Source: Plesiomonas shigelloides
GTDB lineage: Bacteria; Pseudomonadota; Gammaproteobacteria; Enterobacterales; CAMTGL01
Reading direction: 5' to 3'
NCBI RefSeq assembly: GCF_900087055.1
Contig: NZ_LT575468.1
Span: 2,483,773 to 2,547,772, forward strand
Length of the DNA stretch: 64,000 nt
Shown here: one piece after another, positions 56,974-64,000 of the stretch
Layout: each line of letters opens with the position of its first letter
Numbering within the stretch: the first letter of the stretch is position 1
The notes under the pieces: generated by a model
The model's database searches: none
Told to the model about the DNA's origin: nothing
What the model saw: only the letters and a program-made list of their open reading frames with translations
Translations under genes and position numbers: made by a program

Positions 56974-57037
56974 AGGTTTCGGCCTATCCACATAGATTTA
57001 GTGCCAATTCTCGTCAGACAGATTGCTCTGCCCCGGG

Positions 57038-57568
57038 TCAGAAACCAGGATCCCAATCTACTTCGATAGTTCGAGTAGCGAGATCGACTTTTTTGATAAC
57101 CTGCCCATCGAGGAACGGAATTAACCGCTCCTTGATTCCAAAAGCATCTTTCAGGTTTGCCTTCACCACCAGAACATCGTTAGAGCCGGTTTCCATCATG
57201 TCAGTGACTTTACCAAACTCATAACCACTGGTGTTTACCACCTTGCAACCCATCAGGTCACGCCAGTAATAATCACCTTCTTCCAGCTTAGGTAGCTGTG
57301 AAGCATCCACGGCAATTTCTGCATTAGTCATTGCGTGGGCTGTTTCACGATCATCAACGCCTTTCAGCTTGATGATCAGGTCATTGTTGTGGTGACGCCA
57401 GCTTTCCAGCTCCACCTCACGCCATTGACCCCCTGTTTTCAAGAACCAAGGTTGGTACTCGAAAATACTTTCCGAATCCTCGGTGGAGGAGTACACCCTG
57501 AGCCAACCACGGATACCGTATGTAGAACCCAGTTTCCCAAGCACCACAGGCTCAAGCAGCTTACTCAT
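57038..57568 (-). CDS. rimM: Ribosome maturation factor RimM
   Basis: RimM assists 30S head assembly and binds S19. ATG 57568 ([21 protein letters not shown]) gives 176 residues, with a GTG three codons earlier also possible. An N-terminal RimM barrel is followed by a PRC barrel ([26 protein letters not shown]). It lies 18 bp after rpsP. Confidence 0.96.
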   Translation of the reverse strand: MSKLLEPVVLGKLGSTYGIRGWLRVYSSTEDSESIFEYQPWFLKTGGQWREVELESWRHHNNDLIIKLKGVDDRETAHAMTNAEIAVDASQLPKLEEGDYYWRDLMGCKVVNTSGYEFGKVTDMMETGSNDVLVVKANLKDAFGIKERLIPFLDGQVIKKVDLATRTIEVDWDPGF

Positions 57569-57586
57569 TGAAACCACCCAGACGGA

Positions 57587-57835
57587 TTACGCAGCTTTCT
57601 GCGCGTCTTTCAGCAGCTTAGCAACACGGTCGCTTACAGTAGCGCCCAGGCCAAGCCAATGGTTGATGCGATCCAGGTCCAGACGAACCTTCTCAGCCGC
57701 ACCAGCAGCGATTGGGTTGAAGAAACCCACGCTCTCGATGAAACGGCCATCACGCGCACTACGGCTGTCGGTTACGACTACTTGATAAAACGGACGCTTT
57801 TTAGCGCCGCCACGTGCCAAACGAATAGTTACCAT
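57587..57835 (-). CDS. rpsP: 30S ribosomal protein S16
   Basis: This 82-residue protein starts [20 protein letters not shown] and contains [10 protein letters not shown]. It is the first gene of the operon; the 160-bp gap to ffh must hold the promoter. Confidence 0.98.
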   Translation of the reverse strand: MVTIRLARGGAKKRPFYQVVVTDSRSARDGRFIESVGFFNPIAAGAAEKVRLDLDRINHWLGLGATVSDRVAKLLKDAQKAA

Positions 57836-57997
57836 AACGTCCTCTTATATTAACAAAAACACCCAGAGACCGTATTGAGGGTCGGACTCCGGGGTCTGCG
57901 AAAAAGCTGTCGAATTTTACTCGTTTCAGGGTAAAAAGCAACCTGCCTTAACGGATTTACACACGCGGCACCTGTCAAGGCACCGCTACGGTAAGGA

Positions 57998-59359
57998 TTA
58001 ACGGCCAAACATGCCCGGTGGCATCATACCTTTCATGCCACGCATCATTTTCGCCATGCCGCCTTTGCGCATTTTTTTCATCATGCGCTGCATTTCAGTA
58101 AATTGCTTGAGCAGACGGTTCACATCCTGCACCTGAACACCGGCCCCCATGGCGATACGGCGCTTACGGCCACCTTTAATCAGCTCAGGGTTACGGCGCT
58201 CGGCACGGGTCATGGAGTTGATCATCGCTTCCATTTTCACGGTGACCTTGTCATCCATCTGCGCTTTGATGTTATCCGGCAACTGACCGGCACCCGGCAG
58301 TTTTTCCAGCATGCTCATCATGCCGCCCATATTGCGCATCTGTTGCAGCTGATCGCGGAAGTCTTCCAGGTCGAAGTTGTCGCCCTTCTTGAACTTCTCG
58401 GCCATTTTCTCGGCCTGTTCACGGTCAACGTTACGCTCCAGATCTTCAATCAGCGACAGTACATCGCCCATGCCCAGAATTCGTGACGCAACGCGATCCG
58501 GGAAGAACGGCTCCAGCGCATCGGTTTTCTCGCCCACACCGAGGAATTTAATCGGCTTGCCGGTAATATGACGGATAGACAGCGCCGCACCACCACGGGC
58601 ATCACCATCGACCTTGGTCAAAATCACACCGGTCAATGGCAACGCTTCGTTAAATGCCTTCGCGGTATTGGCCGCATCCTGACCGGTCATGGCATCGACC
58701 ACGAACAGGGTTTCGATTGGGTTGATGGCCGCGTGCAGCTGCTGGATCTCGTCCATCATCTCGCCATCAACGTGCAAACGACCGGCAGTATCCACCAGCA
58801 GCACATCGTAGAATTTCAGTTTGGCGTGCTGCAGCGCTTTGTTAACGATCGCTAACGGCTTCTCTTGCGGCTCCGATGGGAAGAAATCGATCTCAACGCT
58901 TTCCGCCAAGGTTTCCAGCTGTTTGATCGCCGCCGGGCGATACACGTCCGCGGACACCACCAGCACTTTTTTCTTCTTACGCTCACGCAGGAATTTACCC
59001 AGCTTGGCCACACTGGTGGTTTTACCGGCCCCCTGCAGACCCGCCATCAGCACCACAGCTGGCGGTTGCGCCGCCAGATTCAGGTCACTGTTGGCTTCGC
59101 CCATCGCCAATTCGAGTTCGTTACGTACAATTTTCACGAACTCCTGACCCGGCGTCAGGCTCTTGTTGACCTCTTGGCCAACGGCACGCTCTTTAACGCG
59201 ATTGATAAAATCACGTACCACGGGCAAAGCGACATCCGCTTCCAGTAACGCCATGCGTACTTCACGCAGGGTGTCTTTAATATTTTCATCAGTCAGTCGG
59301 CCACGGCCGCTGATATTGCGCAGAGTGCGCGACAGTCGATCAGAAAGATTCTCAAACAT
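57998..59359 (-). CDS. ffh: Signal recognition particle protein Ffh
   Basis: Ffh is a 453-residue SRP GTPase that targets membrane proteins with 4.5S RNA and FtsY. It has an N domain (1-90), a G domain with Walker A GLQGAGKTT near residue 107 and DTAGRL near 190, and a C-terminal methionine-rich M domain ending GMKGMMPPGM. It lies upstream of rpsP and is divergent from ypjD, as in E. coli. Confidence 0.98.
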   Translation of the reverse strand: MFENLSDRLSRTLRNISGRGRLTDENIKDTLREVRMALLEADVALPVVRDFINRVKERAVGQEVNKSLTPGQEFVKIVRNELELAMGEANSDLNLAAQPPAVVLMAGLQGAGKTTSVAKLGKFLRERKKKKVLVVSADVYRPAAIKQLETLAESVEIDFFPSEPQEKPLAIVNKALQHAKLKFYDVLLVDTAGRLHVDGEMMDEIQQLHAAINPIETLFVVDAMTGQDAANTAKAFNEALPLTGVILTKVDGDARGGAALSIRHITGKPIKFLGVGEKTDALEPFFPDRVASRILGMGDVLSLIEDLERNVDREQAEKMAEKFKKGDNFDLEDFRDQLQQMRNMGGMMSMLEKLPGAGQLPDNIKAQMDDKVTVKMEAMINSMTRAERRNPELIKGGRKRRIAMGAGVQVQDVNRLLKQFTEMQRMMKKMRKGGMAKMMRGMKGMMPPGMFGR

Positions 59360-59520
59360 CGTAGTCAGTGTCCGCTTGCACAGGGTCTGTGTGGCTTAAT
59401 AATTGAAGGGATTATACCTGATTATTCTGCTTATGTGGCAGTCACAAGGTTGGAGCATTGCCGAAGGGACGGTATACTAGCTTTTCTTCTATCAGGTTAT
59501 GCAACCACTGACACCGACTT

Positions 59521-60312
59521 ATGCCAATTTTCGCGACACTCGCCTTACTGGGTTATGCCGCCTGTCTGGGGCTGATTATTCCGAGTTTGCTGCGTAAAAA
59601 CGGACCGAATCCACGGGCCGTGTTTGCCTGTGCCGGTTTCGCACTGCTGTTTCATGGGATCACCCTGCAAGAGCTCATTTTTGGTGCGGTCAGCGGACAA
59701 AACCTCAGCCTGATGAATGTGGCGTCGCTGGTTGGCTTGATCATCACCTTATTGATGACCTTGTCGCTCCTGCGTTATCGGGTCTGGTTTTTGATGCCGG
59801 TGGTGTATAGTTTTGCCGCCATCAATCTGGCCGCAGCCAGTTTCCTGCCCGGCGCCTTTATTACGCATCTTGAGCATAACGCCGGTATTTTGCTGCACAT
59901 CACCTTGGCTCTGTTTGCCTATGCCACCTTGATGATTGCCACCTTGTATGCCCTGCAACTGGCGTGGTTGGATTACCGCCTCAAGCAAAAACGGTTACCG
60001 CTTAGCCCGATTTTCCCGCCATTGATGACCATCGAGCGCCAGCTGTTTCAGATCACCTTAATTGGTGAGATCCTGCTGACCTTAACACTGATCAGTGGCT
60101 GGTTTTTCCTGCAAGACATGTTCGCGCAAGGCAAATCGCACAAAGCCATTTTGTCGATGTTGGCATGGGTGGTCTATGGCGTGCTGCTGTGGGGACACTT
60201 TCGCCAAGGCTGGCGCGGACGCCGTATGGTCTACTTCAGTCTGATCGGCGCGTTCTTACTGACTCTGGCCTATTTTGGCAGCCGCTTTATGCAGGAAGTG
60301 ATCCTGCGCTGA
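59521..60312 (+). CDS. ypjD: YpjD, CcsA/HemX-like inner-membrane protein
   Basis: This 263-residue protein has eight predicted helices and belongs to the cytochrome-c-assembly (CcsA/HemX) superfamily. HALNAGILLHI-like histidines (H in LEHNAGILLHITLALFAYA) and HIxxSMxAW-like SHKAILSMLAWVVYGVLLWG are at family positions. E. coli YpjD has no firm function. It is divergent from ffh and followed by corB, the E. coli order. Confidence 0.9.
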   Translation: MPIFATLALLGYAACLGLIIPSLLRKNGPNPRAVFACAGFALLFHGITLQELIFGAVSGQNLSLMNVASLVGLIITLLMTLSLLRYRVWFLMPVVYSFAAINLAAASFLPGAFITHLEHNAGILLHITLALFAYATLMIATLYALQLAWLDYRLKQKRLPLSPIFPPLMTIERQLFQITLIGEILLTLTLISGWFFLQDMFAQGKSHKAILSMLAWVVYGVLLWGHFRQGWRGRRMVYFSLIGAFLLTLAYFGSRFMQEVILR

Positions 60313-60496
60313 TTATCGGACACAACCCGCTTGATTCTACGCTATGTAGCTCATATTTATTGAAACCGTGTTTACGCAGACCGCGTCGCTATTGCTACAC
60401 TGTCTAGCCTGAATGCCCCTTTAGCATTTCTAAGACGCTGTCTTTGTTGGATATTGTCTTTACTGAAATACTGTTACTGACGAAAGGAACCATTAC

Positions 60497-61789
60497 TTGG
60501 ACGACATACATACCGGCACACTGTTTATTGTGCTGATTTTAATGTTGTTAATTTCTGCCTATTTTTCCGGCTCCGAAACCAGCATGATGTCGCTGAACCG
60601 CTACCGGTTGCGGCATATGTCCAAAGAAGGACACCGCGGCGCGAAGCGTGCCGAACACTTGCTGCAGCGCCCTGATCGCCTGCTCAGCCTTATCCTGATT
60701 GGCAACAACTTGGTTAACATCCTCGCTTCGGCCATTGCCACGATTATTGGTATGCGCCTGTATGGCGATGCCGGGGTGGCGATTGCCACCGGTGTGCTGA
60801 CTCTGGTGGTGTTGATCGTATCCGAAGTGATGCCTAAAACCATCGCTGCGCTGTATCCGGAAAAAATTGCTTTCCCAAGCACCCTGCTGCTGAATGTGCT
60901 GATGAAGCTGATGCTGCCGGTGGTGCTGTTTACCAACCTGATCACCTCCGGTTTGATGCGCCTGTTTGGCTTGCGCTCCGATGTGAAAAACTCGCAAGCG
61001 GTCAGCAAAGAAGAGCTGCGCACGATTGTGCATGAAGGCTCGCGCATTACCCGCCGCAACCAAGATATGCTGCTGTCTATCTTCGATCTGGAGCAAATCA
61101 CAGTGGAAGATATCATGGTGCCGCGCAGTGAAGTGGTCGGTATCGATATCAACGAAGATTGGAAGAGTATTGTCCGTCAGCTCAACCACTCGCAACATGC
61201 CCGTTTGGTGCTGTACCGCGACAATTTGGATGATGCCATCGGTATGCTGCGCGTGCGTGAAGCCTACCGCTTGATGATGGAAAAGAACGAGTTCAACAAA
61301 GAGACGCTGCTGCGCGCCACCGATGAGATTTATTTCGTTCCGGAAGGCACGCCGCTGAACGTGCAGCTTCTCAAGTTCCAGCGCAATAAACAGCGTTTTG
61401 GTCTGGTGGTCGATGAATACGGCGATATTCAAGGCTTGATCACGCTGGAAGATATTCTTGAAGAGATTGTGGGTGAATTTACCACCTCAATGTCGCCAAC
61501 TCTGGCCGAAGAAGTAACTCCGCAAAGTGACGGCACCATTTATGTGGAAGGTACCGCCAATATTCGCGATCTGAACAAGGCCTTTAACTGGCAACTGCCG
61601 ACCAATGGCCCACGAACCGTCAACGGTTTGCTGCTCGAATACTTGGAAGATATTCCTGATGTCGGCACCAGCGTGCACATGTATGGTCATCAGATCGATA
61701 TTCTGGAAGTCAGCGACAACATGGTCAAACTGGTACGGGTACATCCGAAAAATAACGGTGACGATGCCACGCCAGAAAATGATGGCTGA
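60497..61789 (+). CDS. corB: CorB/YfjD, CNNM-type Mg2+/Co2+ efflux family protein
   Basis: This 430-residue protein has a DUF21 membrane domain (SAYFSGSETSMMSLNRYRLRH, LIGNNLVNILASA, EVMPKTIAALYPEK), a pair of CBS domains (about 200-320), and a C-terminal CorC/HlyC domain. It aligns along its length with E. coli YfjD. The start appears to be TTG 60497, eight bases after AGGA, since no ATG lies at the conserved N-terminus. A terminator follows. Confidence 0.92.
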   Translation: MDDIHTGTLFIVLILMLLISAYFSGSETSMMSLNRYRLRHMSKEGHRGAKRAEHLLQRPDRLLSLILIGNNLVNILASAIATIIGMRLYGDAGVAIATGVLTLVVLIVSEVMPKTIAALYPEKIAFPSTLLLNVLMKLMLPVVLFTNLITSGLMRLFGLRSDVKNSQAVSKEELRTIVHEGSRITRRNQDMLLSIFDLEQITVEDIMVPRSEVVGIDINEDWKSIVRQLNHSQHARLVLYRDNLDDAIGMLRVREAYRLMMEKNEFNKETLLRATDEIYFVPEGTPLNVQLLKFQRNKQRFGLVVDEYGDIQGLITLEDILEEIVGEFTTSMSPTLAEEVTPQSDGTIYVEGTANIRDLNKAFNWQLPTNGPRTVNGLLLEYLEDIPDVGTSVHMYGHQIDILEVSDNMVKLVRVHPKNNGDDATPENDG

Positions 61790-61810
61790 GTCTGGCTAAC
61801 CGCGCACGCA

Positions 61811-61850
61811 AAAAAAACCGCCGCAGCGATTCGCTAGTGGCGGTTTTTTT
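61811..61850. terminator. Bidirectional terminator between corB and luxS
   Basis: The stem AAAACCGCC...GGCGGTTTT has an internal GCGA/TCGC hairpin, with A and T runs on the outer sides. Confidence 0.88.
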
Positions 61851-61906
61851 ATGCTGAGCTCCGATTATGCCAACCGTTGCCCCCAATCTCTTACCCAATG
61901 ATTGCG

Positions 61907-62410
61907 TTAGCCCAACAGCGATGGATCCAGTGCCAGCTCGTCATTGCGATTCACGCCCACACCGCGGCTAAGTACATTACGCGCAATCTGCTGCGCTTCG
62001 CTCAGCGAGTGCATGGCACAGGTACCACACTGAAAGCGGTTCAGCTCTGGGATATCATCCTGCGAGGCCACTTGCTCCACATCTTGCATCGCGGCAAGCC
62101 AAGCATCTGCCACCCGCTGTGCATCCGGCGCACCAATCAGGCTCATATAAAAGCCGGTACGGCAGCCCATCGGCGAAATATCGATAATTTCAACTCCGTT
62201 GCCGTTTAAGTGATCGCGCATAAATCCAGCGAACAGGTGCTCCAGCGTGTGGATCCCTTTTTCGCTCAAGATCTCCTGATTCGGAACGCAAAAGCGCAGA
62301 TCAAACACGGTAATGGTATCGCCATGCGGTGTTTGCATGGTCTTGGCAACGCGCACGGCCGGTGCAGCCATACGGGTATGATCGACGGTAAAACTATCAA
62401 GTAATGGCAT
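61907..62410 (-). CDS. luxS: S-ribosylhomocysteine lyase LuxS
   Basis: LuxS splits S-ribosylhomocysteine into homocysteine and DPD, the precursor of autoinducer 2. The 167 residues carry metal ligands H54 and H58 (HTLEH) and C128 (QCGT), with catalytic C83 (MGCRTGF). It lies next to micA and gshA, as in E. coli. Confidence 0.98.
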   Translation of the reverse strand: MPLLDSFTVDHTRMAAPAVRVAKTMQTPHGDTITVFDLRFCVPNQEILSEKGIHTLEHLFAGFMRDHLNGNGVEIIDISPMGCRTGFYMSLIGAPDAQRVADAWLAAMQDVEQVASQDDIPELNRFQCGTCAMHSLSEAQQIARNVLSRGVGVNRNDELALDPSLLG

Positions 62411-62473
62411 GCGGCTGTTTTCCTTACTGATTTTATCTTCTGTGAAAAAAACAAAAAAATTTTGTCAAACAGG

Positions 62474-62502
62474 GGAAACCTTTTATCCGGCATCCGGTCT
62501 TA
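62474..62502 (+). promoter_or_regulatory. Sigma-E-type promoter of micA
   Basis: GGAAACC (62474) resembles the sigma-E -35 GGAACTT. After 16 bp comes GTCTTA (62497-62502), close to the -10 GTCTGA/GTCAAA type. Transcription would start at 62509, where MicA similarity begins. Confidence 0.6.
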
Positions 62503-62508
62503 ATTACT

Positions 62509-62598
62509 GTAAGACGCGCTATTTTGTTGTCATCACATCCCTGAAATTACACACGCAGAGATGTATTTCGGCCACCCCACCTTGGAGTGGCCTTTTTT
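62509..62598 (+). ncRNA. micA: MicA small RNA
   Basis: The sequence begins GTAAGACGCGCTATTTTG and continues with CATCCCTGAAATT. It ends in the stem GGCCAC/GTGGCC plus TTTTTT, matching E. coli MicA (start GAAAGACGCGCATTTG, same terminator stem). MicA is an Hfq-dependent, sigma-E-induced RNA that represses ompA and other envelope mRNAs through its 5' region. Location between luxS and gshA, opposite to luxS, is the same as in E. coli. The inner loop is longer here. Confidence 0.88.
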
Positions 62599-62646
62599 AT
62601 GGGCGCCGCGGTTAAAATCCTGCGACTGAACCCGCGATCGGAGCGC

Positions 62647-64000
62647 TCAAAAGTGTTGCTGCTGCAAATACGCATCAAAACTCAGCGTATCAGCGGCTTC
62701 AATCTCAGCTTGTTTACGCTGCGAATGTTCACGCTCTTGCACAAACTCCGCTTCGCTCACCATTTCGGTTGGCTCGGACGCTAATTGACGATGATAACGA
62801 CTCGCCAGCCCCAGACCTAAGCCGCTCATGCCTTGCTGCAACATGTCATCCAACACCCGCGCCGACAAGGTCAATGATGGATCGGCAAACGCCGGCTCGA
62901 GCTTATCGCACAGCGCCTGATAAGTATTGCCCTGCTCCGCATCCAGTACGCTGGCCACTTTACGCAAGTCGGCAAACAGTTTCTGGCCCACTTCCGACAG
63001 CGGCTCACGGCTAGTCTCACACCCGATCCCGATGGTCTGCCCCGGCTTACGCCCTTCGAGGATCACGCGGTTCCAGTTTTTACGACAACACAGCAACTCA
63101 CCTTCGCTCATCTCTGGCGCATCGGCCAGCGCACACCAGATCAAGAACAGATCCAAGAAGCGCACCTGCTCGGCATCAATCCCAATTGGTGAGTAAGGGT
63201 TGTTATCCAGCGCGCGCACTTCAATGTATTGAATGCCACCACGCAGCAGCGCATCCGACGGCGACTCACCCGGTAAGGTGACACGCTTAGGCCGAATCGG
63301 CGCATAGAACTCATTTTCAATCTGCAGCACATTGCTGTTGAGCTGACGATACTGACCATCTACCTTCACGCCCAGCTCAGCATACTGCTTGGAAGGCTGA
63401 TGAATGGCCTTTTTCAGCGCATCCACATAAGTGTGCAGATGATTGAAGGTAATGCCTAATTTACTCTGCTCTTTATTGGTGTAACCCAAATCACTCATGC
63501 GCAGCGAAGTTGCATACGGCAGGTACATCAACCCTTTGCCGTTAGATTCAAACGGCAGCACATCTTCACGGCCAGCGATAAACGAACGGCACAGCGCAGG
63601 TGACGCACCAAACAGATACGGGATCACCCAGCCAAAACGATAGTAATTACGGATCAGGCGGAAATAACCATCCGAGACACTTTCCTGATAGGTGGCCGGA
63701 TCTTGACCAGCAAACCGCAATTGCCAGAACGTATCCGGCAACGAAAAGTTATAGTGCACCCCGGAGATCACCTGCATCAAGGCGCCATAACGGTTTTTCA
63801 GCCCTTCGCGATACAGCGTTTTAAACTTACCGATGTTAGAGCTGCCGTACTGCGCCAAAACGATATCGTCTTCATTGCCAATAAAGCACGGCATGCTCAA
63901 CGGCCAAAACAGCTCGTTCTCCACCTGACGGGCAGTATAACGGTGAATATCACGTAAAAATGTCAGCAGACGGTCTACATCACGCTCCACTGGGGTGATG
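62647..64000 (-). CDS. gshA: Glutamate-cysteine ligase (3' part)
   Basis: GshA makes gamma-glutamylcysteine, the first step of glutathione synthesis. The frame continues past the right window edge (preceding codons read I-T-P-V), so about 70 N-terminal residues are missing; the visible part has about 451. Segments [59 protein letters not shown] and [20 protein letters not shown] match E. coli GshA. Confidence 0.97.
   Translation of the reverse strand, partial: ITPVERDVDRLLTFLRDIHRYTARQVENELFWPLSMPCFIGNEDDIVLAQYGSSNIGKFKTLYREGLKNRYGALMQVISGVHYNFSLPDTFWQLRFAGQDPATYQESVSDGYFRLIRNYYRFGWVIPYLFGASPALCRSFIAGREDVLPFESNGKGLMYLPYATSLRMSDLGYTNKEQSKLGITFNHLHTYVDALKKAIHQPSKQYAELGVKVDGQYRQLNSNVLQIENEFYAPIRPKRVTLPGESPSDALLRGGIQYIEVRALDNNPYSPIGIDAEQVRFLDLFLIWCALADAPEMSEGELLCCRKNWNRVILEGRKPGQTIGIGCETSREPLSEVGQKLFADLRKVASVLDAEQGNTYQALCDKLEPAFADPSLTLSARVLDDMLQQGMSGLGLGLASRYHRQLASEPTEMVSEAEFVQEREHSQRKQAEIEAADTLSFDAYLQQQHF

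Overview
The window is a 64 kb stretch of gammaproteobacterial chromosome with no mobile element, CRISPR array, rRNA or tRNA that I can see. Gene order in blocks follows Escherichia coli (gpt-frsA/pepD; yajL-panE; xseB-ispA-dxs; pgpA-thiL-nusB-ribH; clpB-pgeF-rluD/bamD-raiA-pheL-pheA/tyrA-aroF; rplS-trmD-rimM-rpsP-ffh-ypjD-corB-luxS-micA-gshA). These blocks are interleaved with genes typical of Vibrionaceae: a complete Na+-NQR operon, PomAB sodium stator genes beside xseB, and an OmpK-type porin. That mosaic, with moderate GC, suggests an early-branching Enterobacterales member close to Plesiomonas. This is an inference from synteny and remembered sequences, not a database match.

Layout. 1-5 kb: frsA (cut by the window edge), gpt, a short CRP-box/promoter/small-ORF/terminator unit, pepD, and LexA-controlled dinB. 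4.9-12 kb: nqrABCDEF-apbE-nqrM on the minus strand. 12.5-21 kb: bolA, an SbtA-SbtB bicarbonate transporter/PII-like pair, yajG, a secreted cyclophilin, an unknown 110-residue protein, ampG, an OmpK/Tsx-type porin, yajQ, panE, yajL. 21-32.4 kb: thiI, pomAB, xseB-ispA-dxs, pgpA, thiL, nusB, ribH, riboflavin synthase, ribD. 32.6-41 kb: proP with a long leader, nrdR, clpB, a histidine-rich protein, pgeF, rluD. 41-47.6 kb: bamD, raiA, pheL-pheA, tyrA, aroF. 47.8-55.5 kb: the BtsSR pyruvate-sensing two-component system, its probable CstA-family target, DcuB, and small envelope genes. 55.8-64 kb: the rpsP operon, ffh, ypjD, corB, luxS, the MicA small RNA, and gshA (cut by the right edge).

How the parts work together. 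Na+-NQR pumps sodium, and PomAB and probably SbtA spend the sodium gradient. The aromatic block carries the entry enzyme (AroF) and both chorismate-mutase branches (TyrA, PheA). It has three phased TyrR-type boxes on aroF and a Phe leader-peptide attenuator on pheA. BtsSR faces a CstA-family transporter whose upstream region carries helically phased BtsR-type direct repeats.

The most unusual object is pheA. It encodes a normal chorismate mutase-prephenate dehydratase-ACT protein fused in frame to about 245 extra residues that align throughout with type I-beta DAHP synthases but have lost the metal and substrate residues, apparently a pseudoenzyme domain. Other points of interest are the CRP-box small-peptide transcript between gpt and pepD, an intergenic heptamer-repeat habit, a 25% histidine protein, SbtA-SbtB in a heterotroph, and the long proP leader.
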